From an uncultured Acetatifactor sp. (GTDB lineage: Bacteria; Bacillota; Clostridia; Lachnospirales; Lachnospiraceae), in NCBI GenBank assembly GCA_910577235.1, contig CAJTMX010000008.1, positions 53,055 to 117,054 of the forward strand: a stretch of 64,000 bases of DNA, in the 5' to 3' direction. Each line of letters opens with the position of its first letter. The first letter of the stretch is position 1. The notes under the pieces were generated by a model that was given only the letters and a program-made list of their open reading frames with translations, was not told the origin of the DNA and did not search any database. Positions 1-8,406 of this stretch are shown one piece after another. The position numbers and the translations under genes were made by a program.

Positions 1-659
1 ATGCCCATGGCCGACTGCTCATACTCATATACACCCACCACCACAAAATCAAAATATTTGTCTCCAAGATTAACCTGGAGCACACTGCCCAGAGCCCGGT
101 CCGCATCCCCGCCAAACATATTGTTCACCACGATACCGGAAACCATGGCTACCTTGCGGCCCTCATCCATCTCCGTTCCGCTGAAGTATCTGCCCGCCTG
201 CAGTTTCATATCATTGGCCAGAAAATACCCCAGGCTGGTACCCGTGACACTCACATTGGCATACAGGCCCTTATCCTGTAACTTGCTCTGGCCCAACCCC
301 TCCGTGACAGAGATTCCCAACACGGAATCCGCATAAGTCTCACAGTAGTTCTCAAGCATCTCCCGGGTATAATAGTCTTTCTCCTCCGCCATGACCCTGC
401 CCATGCCGCCGCCGAAGGACATGCCCTCCTCCGTTGTCTCCTCCTCCTGAGGTTTCTGCTGAAGGATCACGGTAATATTATTTACGCCCAGAGCGCTCAT
501 GGACTCGGTCATGGTATAGGTCAGAGACTGCCCCACCGTCATAATGGCTATCACGGAAGATATGCCAATAATAATGCCCAGCATCGTCAGCAGTGCCCGC
601 ATCTTGTTGGCTTTCAGACTAAACAGTGCCAGCCGCACGTTCTCATAAAACATCATCAT
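1..659 (-). CDS. MacB/FtsX-like ABC transporter permease, N-terminal part only
   Basis: The minus strand is open from an ATG at 659 to the window edge, giving about 219 residues without a stop. The N-terminus carries one hydrophobic helix in the context KMRALLTMLGIIIGISSVI, typical of MacB/FtsX-type permeases. It is followed by a hydrophilic domain rich in beta-like stretches that matches the family's large extracytoplasmic domain. The ATG overlaps the stop of the ATPase gene (656-1360), so the two are translationally coupled. With the adaptor gene further upstream it forms a tripartite MacAB-type export system. The C-terminal membrane helices lie outside the window, so completeness cannot be judged. 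Confidence 0.85.
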   Translation of the reverse strand, partial: MMMFYENVRLALFSLKANKMRALLTMLGIIIGISSVIAIMTVGQSLTYTMTESMSALGVNNITVILQQKPQEEETTEEGMSFGGGMGRVMAEEKDYYTREMLENYCETYADSVLGISVTEGLGQSKLQDKGLYANVSVTGTSLGYFLANDMKLQAGRYFSGTEMDEGRKVAMVSGIVVNNMFGGDADRALGSVLQVNLGDKYFDFVVVGVYEYEQSAMG

Positions 660-1363
660 ATGCCAGCTCCCTGCCTTTCCCCGATGATAAAGCCGTCCTT
701 AATGGTGACTACCCGCTCCGTCTCCTCCGCCAGCTCAGGGGAATGGGTGATCAGCACAATGGTCTTGCCCTGCTCCTTATGCAGCTTGTGAAACAGATCC
801 ATCACCATACGCCCGGTGGTGGAGTCCAGCGCTCCGGTGGGTTCGTCCGCCAGGATGATCGCCGGATCATTGCCCATGGCCCTGGCTATGGCTACACGCT
901 GTTTCTGTCCGCCCGACAGTTCTTCCGGCAGATGTTTCATCCTGTCTTCCATACCTACCATGGCCAGCAGCTCCTTGGCCCGGCTCACCCTCTTCCTGCC
1001 TGTGATTCCGCCGTAAAGCATGGGCATCTCCACATTTTTCAGGGCATTAGTCTTGGCGATCAGATTGTATGTCTGAAACACAAACCCGATCTTGCGGTTG
1101 CGTATCCCGGACAGCTCTCTGTCCTTAGCGGCGATCATATCCACTCCGTCCAGCCGGTACTGCCCCTGGGTGGGGCGGTCCAACGCTCCGATAATATTCA
1201 TCAACGTGGACTTGCCGGACCCGGAAGCTCCCACCACCGCCACAAACTCTCCCTCATATATGGTCAGATTGATGCCGTTTAACACTGTCAGCTCATTGGG
1301 CGTACCGATATAAAAACGCTTATAGATGTCTTTGAGCTCAATCATCGTCCGCCTGCTCATCAT
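656..1363 (-). CDS. ABC transporter ATP-binding protein (MacB/LolD type)
   Basis: A 235-residue nucleotide-binding domain that energises the permease encoded just downstream. Visible motifs, in order, are Walker A GASGSGKS, the Q-loop region VFQTYNLI, the signature LSGGQKQRVAIARA, Walker B IILADEPTG and the switch histidine in LITHS. Length and motif spacing fit the MacB/LolD/YvrO ATPase subfamily. Two adjacent ATG codons occur at 1363 and 1360. The ribosome site GGGAGGAG in the end of the adaptor gene is better spaced for the second. The gene overlaps its upstream neighbour by 4 bases and its downstream neighbour by a few bases, so the three are one operon. The substrate cannot be read from the ATPase. 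Confidence 0.93.
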   Translation of the reverse strand: MMSRRTMIELKDIYKRFYIGTPNELTVLNGINLTIYEGEFVAVVGASGSGKSTLMNIIGALDRPTQGQYRLDGVDMIAAKDRELSGIRNRKIGFVFQTYNLIAKTNALKNVEMPMLYGGITGRKRVSRAKELLAMVGMEDRMKHLPEELSGGQKQRVAIARAMGNDPAIILADEPTGALDSTTGRMVMDLFHKLHKEQGKTIVLITHSPELAEETERVVTIKDGFIIGERQGAGI

Positions 1364-3045
1364 ACTCCTCCCATGGGGCCCATCTGCAGCATCAGCTCAT
1401 TCAGATTATCCAGGCTGTTGTCGGCAGGCACGATCACATCCAACCCCTCAACGATCCCCTCACCGAAGATCTCCACATAATAGTCGCTTTCAATACCCTT
1501 AGTCACCGGAATGCGGCGGGTGGGCAAAGCGCCGGGCATTGCCGCCGTTGTGGGCCGCCCCTCTCCTTCAGGCCTTTCTCCGTCCGTCGGAGCTGCCGTG
1601 CCGGGCGCGTCTCCCCCAGGGCCGTTGCCGGGTTCCCCTGACGCAGCCGCGCTGTTTTCCTCCACCACTTCCACATAAAAGCTGCCGTCCTCCGCCGTCT
1701 GCACTGCGGCATAAGGCACAGTCAACACATCTTCCTTGCTGCTGATGATGATGCTCAGCTTGGCGGTCATATCCAGACGCAGATCGTCACAGGGTGTATC
1801 GATGCTGGTCTTAACCGTATAAGTCACAGCAGAGCCGGCGGTCGCCCGGGGCGCGATGGATATCACCTCACCCTCCAACTCCAGATCCCCTGTGCCGTTG
1901 GTCTTGATGACCACTTTTTGACCCGTCTTGATCTTGCTGATATCATACTCATCGATCTCCACCGTGACCTCATAGCTGCTGATATCCTCAATGGTCACTA
2001 TGGCCCCGCCGTTATAACTGGCGCCTGTCTCCAGATTGACCGCCGTCACCACACCGGAAATAGGCGCAGTCACCGTGCAGGCGGCTATCTGCTCCTTATA
2101 ACGGTCTATCTGCTGTTGGTCCGTCATACCCGAAGTAGAGGCATTTAACCGGCTGGAGGTCACATTGTCCTGCCTGCTGAGAAGAGTGCTGCTGCCGTTT
2201 CGTATGGTGTCTTCCTGGCTCTGTAGCTGTCTCTCGTATGCGTCATGTGCATTGTTTACCGCCGTTACCGCCTGGTCATAGACGGTCTTCAGACTCCGCT
2301 CCGTCTCCTGGGCCGTGCTGTATTTCATCTGATATTCTGAGATTAACTGCTCCAGACGCCGGGCCTCAGCCTCCAGCGCCGCCCTGTCATCGGAGGAGGC
2401 ATCGCCGCCGGACACGGTTTCGTTTAACTGCTGATGGACCTTGGATAACTCTTCCTGATATCCCTCCAGCTCTTTTCTTATCTTAGTGCTGTTGTCATTG
2501 GCGCTGCCGTAATTGGAACCCGCCCTGTTCATGGTTTCCCTGGCATCCTCGTAAGCCTTAAGAGCGCTTGCCACCTGTTCTTCCATTCGGGACATATCCA
2601 CCTGGACGGATATTCCCGTCTCATTCAGACTGCGCTGGGCAGAATCCAGATCAAGCTGGGTTCTCCTCTGGGCCACGCTCAGGGAAAGCTCGGAGTTAGC
2701 CAGACTCTCCTCCAGATCAGCCGTATCCAGCAGGCACAGCAGATCTCCCTCCGTAACCATGTCTCCCACCTCTACCGGCACGCTGAGAGATTTTACGCCT
2801 GTCACCTCGGCCGTTACGCTCTTACTGCCCGCGCTGACCACAGAACCTGTGGCGGATACGCTTTCTACCAGGGATCGGCGCTCTATAGCTGCCGTCTCCT
2901 GCCGGTTTAGCATATTCATCATCGTCTCCGCCGTCTCTCTCACACTGCTGACAAATTTTCCGATCAGGACTGCGAGAACAATAGCGATTACCAGAAAAAT
3001 GCACAGCTTTTTATGCTTCTTAAGCCAATTAGTAACAGCCTTCAT
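1360..3045 (-). CDS. Membrane-fusion/efflux adaptor protein (MacA/HlyD family)
   Basis: A 561-residue adaptor of an ABC efflux system. A short cytoplasmic N-terminus with many lysines precedes one membrane helix (about residues 14-32). A lipoyl-like half motif follows (SVSATGSVVSAG), then a long heptad-rich coiled coil of roughly 200 residues. The second lipoyl half (APISGVVTAVNLETGASY) and the beta-barrel domain come next. Near the C-terminus is a Pro/Gly/Glu-rich insert (around residues 470-510) that looks disordered and is unusual for the family. In Gram-positive bacteria such proteins couple to MacB-like permeases without an outer-membrane channel. The operon order is adaptor, ATPase, permease. 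Export of a peptide or drug is plausible, but the substrate is unknown. Confidence 0.9.
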   Translation of the reverse strand: MKAVTNWLKKHKKLCIFLVIAIVLAVLIGKFVSSVRETAETMMNMLNRQETAAIERRSLVESVSATGSVVSAGSKSVTAEVTGVKSLSVPVEVGDMVTEGDLLCLLDTADLEESLANSELSLSVAQRRTQLDLDSAQRSLNETGISVQVDMSRMEEQVASALKAYEDARETMNRAGSNYGSANDNSTKIRKELEGYQEELSKVHQQLNETVSGGDASSDDRAALEAEARRLEQLISEYQMKYSTAQETERSLKTVYDQAVTAVNNAHDAYERQLQSQEDTIRNGSSTLLSRQDNVTSSRLNASTSGMTDQQQIDRYKEQIAACTVTAPISGVVTAVNLETGASYNGGAIVTIEDISSYEVTVEIDEYDISKIKTGQKVVIKTNGTGDLELEGEVISIAPRATAGSAVTYTVKTSIDTPCDDLRLDMTAKLSIIISSKEDVLTVPYAAVQTAEDGSFYVEVVEENSAAASGEPGNGPGGDAPGTAAPTDGERPEGEGRPTTAAMPGALPTRRIPVTKGIESDYYVEIFGEGIVEGLDVIVPADNSLDNLNELMLQMGPMGGV

Positions 3046-3105
3046 AAATTAAACTCCTCATTTCCGTGCCGCTGCTCTGTCCTCCCCGGCCGTGCGGCAC
3101 ATAAC

Positions 3106-3147
3106 AGACCGGGGTAAAATATCTGGAAATCATTTTAACCCCGGTCT
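3106..3147. repeat. Inverted repeat between HD gene and efflux operon
   Basis: AGACCGGGGT (3106-3115) and ACCCCGGTCT (3138-3147) are perfect complements. An inner AAAAT/ATTTT pair lengthens the stem with one bulged base. It lies downstream of the HD hydrolase and upstream of the efflux adaptor, both on the minus strand. No uridine run follows it on the minus strand, so it could be a factor-assisted terminator or an operator for the efflux operon. Confidence 0.45.
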
Positions 3148-3197
3148 AAAAAATAGTCCATAGATATCACAAAAATTTCATATATTTTATGGTAATT

Positions 3198-3884
3198 TTA
3201 TACATGAAAACCTGTCCGCTCCTCCAGAGCCTGTCTGCCCTTTTCATAGATAGGACACACCTCCGCGAGAAGATTTTCATAGTAGTCCGATGCGGCATGT
3301 CTGCGGGCCTGAGCCATCATCCGTCCTTTGTCGGTATAAAAGTAGGAGTATATATTTTCCAATTTTAGCCTATATTCCTGTAAAAAAGACGGTTTCTCAT
3401 CCCCCGTTCCGTCCTGTATCCTGCCCTGGGTGTCCACATTGTAAAGCGGCTCCGATACCTGCCCTTTATAAAACAGAGTCCGGGCAATACCGATGGCCCC
3501 CGTCGCATCCAGCTTATCCGCATCGAACAGGATCTTGGCCTCTATAGATTCCGGAACATTATTATTGCGGTAACGATGGGTCAAGATACAGTGTCTGACT
3601 CTGGCGGCAAAATCTTCGTTAAAACCCCGTTCTGTCAGAAAACGATACGCCTTCTCCGCCCCCACCTGCGCATGACAGAGAGAAGGATTCTCAAATTGCT
3701 CCCCGCGTCCCACATCATGGAGCAGACAGGCGCAGATCAGCACGTCATAGTCCACATCCTGCTCCTCACCGGCAATCTCCAGCGCACTGTACAGTACCCG
3801 GTAAACATGTTCCTTATCGTGAGCGCTGTCCCCCATACAGGACAACATATAATTCTCCCATGTCTGGTATACGTCTTTTGTCAT
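3198..3884 (-). CDS. HD-domain phosphohydrolase
   Basis: A 228-residue protein with a classic HD metal-binding pattern: His26 in HDKEHVYRV, the His56-Asp57 pair in LLHDVGRG, a histidine in ILTHRY, and a late aspartate in FDADKLDATG. This is the YedJ/YpgQ-type family of small cytoplasmic HD hydrolases, some of which act on nucleotides. The exact substrate is not predictable. The gene stands alone on the minus strand, divergent from the membrane-protein gene at 4248. About 360 bases separate the two starts. Confidence 0.85.
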   Translation of the reverse strand: MTKDVYQTWENYMLSCMGDSAHDKEHVYRVLYSALEIAGEEQDVDYDVLICACLLHDVGRGEQFENPSLCHAQVGAEKAYRFLTERGFNEDFAARVRHCILTHRYRNNNVPESIEAKILFDADKLDATGAIGIARTLFYKGQVSEPLYNVDTQGRIQDGTGDEKPSFLQEYRLKLENIYSYFYTDKGRMMAQARRHAASDYYENLLAEVCPIYEKGRQALEERTGFHV

Positions 3885-4173
3885 GATCTTCTCCCTTACT
3901 CATGTGTCTTTTCTCTCTTTACCCCGGATTACCCCTCTATGCCCTGTTTTGACACAGTAAACAGAAAGCACAGACAGCGCCCGGCCGTAACGCGTCAGTA
4001 ATATGCATTTTATCATTTTTTCCAGTCTGATACAACCCCTGATACGACCGGCTAATTCATCCTGCCCATAATAACCGCGTGACAGGATCTCAGCCTTTCC
4101 TTTGTCTGCCAACTATCTATAAAAGTGCAACTTACGGTTGCCGCAAAAATGATAAATTGCATGGTAAGCTTGG

Positions 4174-4202
4174 TTGTTGCACTGCTTTTAATATAATATA
4201 AT
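4174..4202 (+). promoter_or_regulatory. Sigma-A-type promoter for the membrane protein gene
   Basis: A TTGTTG box (4174-4179) and a perfect TATAAT box (4197-4202) are separated by 17 bases, about 45 bases ahead of the TTG start at 4248. Overlapping TATAAT copies make the exact minus-10 box ambiguous. Confidence 0.6.
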
Positions 4203-4247
4203 GTATAACACATATTAAAATTTATTGGCAGACAAGGAGGAAGATAA

Positions 4248-5162
4248 TTGAAAACAAAAGATGTGTATCTGAAAACCATGAAATTTGTATGGCTCAAACT
4301 GGCGCTGGGAGGAGTGGTGCTGCTCTACGCGCTGGTGTCGCTGCTACTCTTTGTATGGCTGGGGAGTCTGAGCGGCGGCAGCAGTATCATAGTGATGCTT
4401 ACCATCTGGCTCATTCTGGTGGGTTGCGTTTACGGATTCCTACAGCATTATATCGGTTACATGCTCAAGGCCGGACATGTGGCAATGGTAACTACGGCTG
4501 TGACCACCGGTTCTCTGCCGGATGACCAGCTGGGTGCCGCGAAAGCCATGGTTTCACAGCGGTTTCTAACTGCCAATGTCTACTTTGCCGTGGACCGGCT
4601 GGTGAGCGGCGCGGTGAGCCAGCTACAAAGCGGCCTCCAGAGAGTGGATGACCTGCTGGGAAAGATTCCCGGCGTATCCTTCCTCGTTTCCTTTGCCCAG
4701 ATGTTCGTACATATCGCACTGAATTATGTGGACGAATGCTGTCTGGGATACACCTTCCTGCACAAGGATCAGTCGGCTTTCAAAAGCGCGGCGGACGGTG
4801 TAGTCATATATTTCCAGAACTGGAAAAAACTATTGAAAGACGCCGCTGTAATGACAATAGCCGTGATGGCCATCTCTTTTCTGGCATGGCTGCTGCCCTT
4901 TCTTGTGCTGTCGGGTATTTTCGCGGCGCTGGGCATTCATGCCATTTATGCCGCCCTGCTTTCCATTCTCATCGCGGCCATATTAAAGAGTGCTTTCGTA
5001 GACAGTTTTCTGATGGTCAGAATGATGGTATCTTACATGGAAGTTGCGCCCTCAACAGAAATCACCTTTGATCTGTACGGCAAACTCTGCAAACTTTCCG
5101 CCAAGTTCAAGAGTCTCTTCGACAAAGGACAGCAGGAACAGCACAATTACGGGAACGTGTGA
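4248..5162 (+). CDS. Polytopic membrane protein of unknown function, TTG start
   Basis: 304 residues with about six hydrophobic segments. Two lie near the N-terminus (residues about 15-70), one short segment sits around 145-160, and a cluster spans 205-265. The soluble loop after helix 2 contains an amphipathic stretch. The C-terminal 35 residues are hydrophilic and lysine-rich. No motif of a named family was recognised. The start is TTG at 4248, chosen because AAGGAGG sits 7 bases upstream and no ATG is better placed; the next in-frame ATG (4260) lacks such a site. The gene has its own promoter and converges on the alpha/beta hydrolase gene. General resemblance to DUF-type membrane proteins of Lachnospiraceae is only an impression. 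Confidence 0.8.
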   Translation: MKTKDVYLKTMKFVWLKLALGGVVLLYALVSLLLFVWLGSLSGGSSIIVMLTIWLILVGCVYGFLQHYIGYMLKAGHVAMVTTAVTTGSLPDDQLGAAKAMVSQRFLTANVYFAVDRLVSGAVSQLQSGLQRVDDLLGKIPGVSFLVSFAQMFVHIALNYVDECCLGYTFLHKDQSAFKSAADGVVIYFQNWKKLLKDAAVMTIAVMAISFLAWLLPFLVLSGIFAALGIHAIYAALLSILIAAILKSAFVDSFLMVRMMVSYMEVAPSTEITFDLYGKLCKLSAKFKSLFDKGQQEQHNYGNV

Positions 5163-5176
5163 ATCGGGAACGGATT

Positions 5177-6133
5177 TTAGGACTGGCCTGACCATCCGAA
5201 GAAGTCTTCCACCCTGCAACGGTAGTTCTCATTGTCATAAAAGAAACTGCGTACATGGCCTGCGCCCTCCACAAGCAACAGTTCTTTGCGGGAGGAGCAG
5301 GCCGCATATGCCTCCCGGCTCATACGGCAGGGCACAAAATCATCCGCCAGCCCATGCACAAAAAAAACAGGCAAGCGGGTCTTCTTTAGAGATTCCGGTG
5401 TGGAATACTCTCTTATGCCAAAGCGGGCGTGGAACCGCACGATCATATCCACATAATCCATGGACGGATGCTCCCGCATCCGCAAAGATTTTCTGCCCAC
5501 CTCGTATAGCATTTCATAGGGGCTGGTAAAACCGCAGTCCGCCAATACGCCCTGCACGAAATCCGGCAGCTCGTCTCCCGCCGCCATCAACACCGTGGCG
5601 GCCCCCATGGAAACACCCCCCAGATACACCGGCAGCGTGTTATGGCGCTCCTGCTCCAGATACCGCATCCACTCCGCCACGTCCCGGCGCTCCAACACGC
5701 CGAACCCCATATATTTTCCCTGGCTGGCTCCCTGGGCGCGCTGTTCCACCAGCAGCAGATCACAGCCTATTTCATAGAGCCATTTGCCGATACTGCCGAA
5801 ATCCCCGGTCCAACTGCCGCGCCAGCCGTGAAAAAGAACGATCAGACGTTTCGTCTGCCCCTTAGCCTGAATATAGTGTCCCACCAGGCGCAGTCCGTCC
5901 CGGGATAATATATCCACATCCTCCCGGGGCAGGCTTTTCAGCCATTCCCCATCTTCCCGCATCTGCCTGCGTATCTCCAGTTCCCTGGCCGGGATCTCCT
6001 CTTTTCCATTGGAAGACAACAGATTCCTTGTTCTGGCGTTCAATGCCAGATTCATCAAAATATGATATTTAATGATTAAAAAGGTAGACGCCATCACAGT
6101 GACAACTGCCAGCGCAATACAAAAAATTTTCAT
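5177..6133 (-). CDS. Membrane-anchored alpha/beta hydrolase
   Basis: 318 residues from the ATG at 6133. An N-terminal signal-anchor helix (IFCIALAVVTVMASTFLII) is followed by an alpha/beta hydrolase core. The oxyanion region is LFHGWRG and the nucleophile elbow is GGVSMG. An aspartate lies in HGLADDFVP and the catalytic histidine in GAGHVRS, so the triad is complete. The open frame extends upstream to a TTG at 6175, but that codon has no ribosome site, whereas GGGAG precedes 6133. The family includes BAAT/peptidase-S9-like hydrolases of unknown substrate. It is the last gene of a minus-strand group with the metallo-hydrolase and aldo/keto reductase. Confidence 0.88.
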   Translation of the reverse strand: MKIFCIALAVVTVMASTFLIIKYHILMNLALNARTRNLLSSNGKEEIPARELEIRRQMREDGEWLKSLPREDVDILSRDGLRLVGHYIQAKGQTKRLIVLFHGWRGSWTGDFGSIGKWLYEIGCDLLLVEQRAQGASQGKYMGFGVLERRDVAEWMRYLEQERHNTLPVYLGGVSMGAATVLMAAGDELPDFVQGVLADCGFTSPYEMLYEVGRKSLRMREHPSMDYVDMIVRFHARFGIREYSTPESLKKTRLPVFFVHGLADDFVPCRMSREAYAACSSRKELLLVEGAGHVRSFFYDNENYRCRVEDFFGWSGQS

Positions 6134-6193
6134 TTCACTCCCAAGACAATACAGACATATATCATATGGTGTCAATAAACACGCAGTCTAAGC

Positions 6194-6985
6194 TTACTCA
6201 GCTCTATAGCTCTTTGGATAGACAATCGATGCGTTTCCACCATCATATAAATGCTGTCTGGCAATTCCCCCAAAATACGTATAATCCGTATCCTCCCCTG
6301 TTTCCCCACGGCAGAGCTGCAGCACTCCTTCCCGCAGCCGTTCCATAAAGGAGATCGGCAGAAACTGTCCATAGTGGCCATGCAGGATATGATCCGCCTG
6401 GTCTTTCAAATACATAATTTTGTCAAGTGCCTGCAGAAAATCCTGAGGAGACGAGCTTTCCTCCAACTGCATCCACAGATGCGTGTTGATGGCATCCCCT
6501 GTAAACAGCACCCGATCCTCCCGCAGGAGCAACAGGATACTCCCCTTTGTGTGACCGGGAAGATGCACCACTTCCACAGTCAATCCACCCAGATCTATCA
6601 CATCTCCGTGCTGAATGGGGAGAAAAGGCGGCATATGCATACCCCTCTCTGCCATCATCATCATAAATCCGTCCATCTGCGAATGCCGCCGGGCCACTTC
6701 CATATCCAGTGGATGTATATACACCTCCTCAAAATATATGTCACCATATATATGGTCGCCGTGCCCATGGGTATTGATTACCATCAGGGGTAGCTCCGTA
6801 ATGGTTCTTGCCACGGCCCGCACGTCTTGGTAACCGTTCATCGTATCGATTACCAGCGCTTTCTCCATACCCACCACCAGATATCCTATGGATTCTCCTG
6901 CGTCATCCATGGAAAATATGTGCGGGTTAAGCCGCTGTACCTTTATTCTATCCATATATCGCACCACCTTACTTTTCACACCCAC
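6194..6985 (-). CDS. Metallo-beta-lactamase-fold hydrolase
   Basis: Up to 263 residues with the binuclear metal site: NTHGHGDHIYG (residues 71-81), HLPGHTKGS (141-149), the aspartate in FTGDAIN and the last histidine in LHGHYGQF. This fits a glyoxalase II-like or general MBL hydrolase acting on an ester, thioester or lactone. The N-terminus is uncertain. GTG at 6985 begins the open frame, a GTG at 6979 has a GGAGG at 8 bases, and an ATG at 6955 follows AAGGTGG. It begins just after the aldo/keto reductase stop, so the two are probably co-transcribed. Confidence 0.88.
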   Translation of the reverse strand: MGVKSKVVRYMDRIKVQRLNPHIFSMDDAGESIGYLVVGMEKALVIDTMNGYQDVRAVARTITELPLMVINTHGHGDHIYGDIYFEEVYIHPLDMEVARRHSQMDGFMMMMAERGMHMPPFLPIQHGDVIDLGGLTVEVVHLPGHTKGSILLLLREDRVLFTGDAINTHLWMQLEESSSPQDFLQALDKIMYLKDQADHILHGHYGQFLPISFMERLREGVLQLCRGETGEDTDYTYFGGIARQHLYDGGNASIVYPKSYRAE

Positions 6986-6996
6986 TGCCTCCGCCG

Positions 6997-8142
6997 TCAG
7001 TCAGCAAATAGTTCTCTGGCTTTTGCCATTCTCTCCACTATGCCCACGGCAAAAGGACATCTGCCCTCACAGCTGCCGCAGCCAATACAGTCGGAGGCAT
7101 TTTTCTCCAGCGCCATATAGTGGGCTTTCACGGATGCCGGTACTTCCTCCTGCATGGTAGCCAGATCGTACAGCTTGTTTACCATGGCTATATCAATGTC
7201 TGCCGGACAGGGCTTACAGTGGTTGCAATACATACATTTCTGACTGTAGGCGTGATGGGGCGCCGTGGCCAGCGCGCTGGCATAGTCCTTTTCCTCCTCC
7301 GAAGCCGTCTCATAGGCCACTGCGTCCGCCACATGCCGGGGCTCGGAGTAACCCGCCATAATACTGGCTACCGCAGGTCTGGTCAGCGCATAGTGAATAC
7401 ACTGGACAGGGGTAAAGGCCACGCCAAAGGGAGAAGTCTTCTCATTAAAAAGTCTCCCTCCCGCATAACCTTTCATCACCGTGATCCCCACGTCCTGCTG
7501 CTCGCATACTTTGTACAACTCCGCTCTCTCCGGGTCCATACCCGCCAAGGAGGCGTCATACTGCTCGGCAAAATAATCGTCCAGATTTTCCGAGGGAGGC
7601 ATCAAGTCGAAAGCAGGATTCACAGAAAACAGCAGCATCTCGATCTCACCGGACAGCGCCGCCTTTTTGGCCACTTTCGGATTGTGGGAACTTAATCCTA
7701 TATGTTTTATGATTCCCGTTTTCTTTAATTCATGCACATATTCCATAAAAGGACTGCCCTGAATCTCATCCCACTCCTTCTCCGAGTCCACATAGTGAAT
7801 CATACCCAGGTCTATGTAGTCCGTCTGCAGCCGGGTGAGCAAGTCCTCAAAGGCGGCCTTTACCTTGGCTGCCTCACGGATGCGCACATACTGCCCGTCC
7901 TGCCACGTGGAGCCGATATGCCCCTGGATATACCACTTGTCCCTGCTGCCCTTGATGCACTCGCCGATGGCCGACCTCACATTGGGTTCGGACATCCAGC
8001 AGTCCAAAATATTAATCCCCTGTTCCTCACAGGCTTTAAAGATCGCCCGACAGCCTTCCAGCTCCATCCGTTCCAGCCACTCTCCTCCAAACCCGATCTC
8101 GCTGACCATCAGCCCTGTTTTACCCAATCTTCTGTAACGCAT
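6997..8142 (-). CDS. Aldo/keto reductase with C-terminal [4Fe-4S] ferredoxin domain
   Basis: 381 residues. The N-terminal part is an aldo/keto reductase barrel beginning MRYRRLGKTGLMVSEIGFGG. The C-terminal 90 residues carry CMYCNHCKPCP and CIGCGSCEGRCP, a two-cluster ferredoxin pattern. Proteins of this fusion class are common in anaerobes and probably pass electrons between iron-sulfur clusters and a carbonyl substrate; the substrate is unknown. The open frame starts at 8193, but the ATG at 8142 has GGAGG 9 bases upstream and begins exactly where family members start. It heads a small operon with the two hydrolases. Confidence 0.92.
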   Translation of the reverse strand: MRYRRLGKTGLMVSEIGFGGEWLERMELEGCRAIFKACEEQGINILDCWMSEPNVRSAIGECIKGSRDKWYIQGHIGSTWQDGQYVRIREAAKVKAAFEDLLTRLQTDYIDLGMIHYVDSEKEWDEIQGSPFMEYVHELKKTGIIKHIGLSSHNPKVAKKAALSGEIEMLLFSVNPAFDLMPPSENLDDYFAEQYDASLAGMDPERAELYKVCEQQDVGITVMKGYAGGRLFNEKTSPFGVAFTPVQCIHYALTRPAVASIMAGYSEPRHVADAVAYETASEEEKDYASALATAPHHAYSQKCMYCNHCKPCPADIDIAMVNKLYDLATMQEEVPASVKAHYMALEKNASDCIGCGSCEGRCPFAVGIVERMAKARELFAD

Positions 8143-8365
8143 AAAATTCGTCCTCCTTTCGTCAATATACCGCCGATTTCTTTTAAAATTCATTTTGATA
8201 AGACATATTAATTAAATTTGTTAAGATTTTACAGGTTGATTATACCAAAAAAATTGTGTAAGAGGCAACTGAAATAATAGGCAGACACCCACAAATTTCC
8301 ATGCGGGAGTCCGGCAATGCAAAGGGGTCCGAAAACATTGAGCCGGGGCAGTTACAGCCGTCATA

Positions 8366-8398
8366 AAAAGGGCAGACTATTTCGGCGTCTGCCCTTTT
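8366..8398 (-). terminator. Rho-independent terminator of the XRE-type gene
   Basis: A 12-base perfect stem, AAAAGGGCAGAC (8366-8377) with GTCTGCCCTTTT (8387-8398), and a 9-base loop. On the minus strand the stem is followed by a run of five U. It lies 8 bases after the stop of the frameshifted XRE regulator. The rest of the 8143-8406 gap shows no gene. Confidence 0.85.
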
Positions 8399-8406
8399 AC
8401 ACTATA

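Noticed and set aside
626..1282. Long plus-strand ORF opposite the ABC ATPase gene
   Set aside because: It is the complement of a gene with intact Walker and signature motifs. Similar long antisense frames over the GH, antiporter and importer genes were dismissed for the same reason.
3900..4112. 70-codon minus-strand ORF upstream of the HD gene
   Set aside because: No ribosome site was found and composition does not look coding; it lies in the divergent control region.
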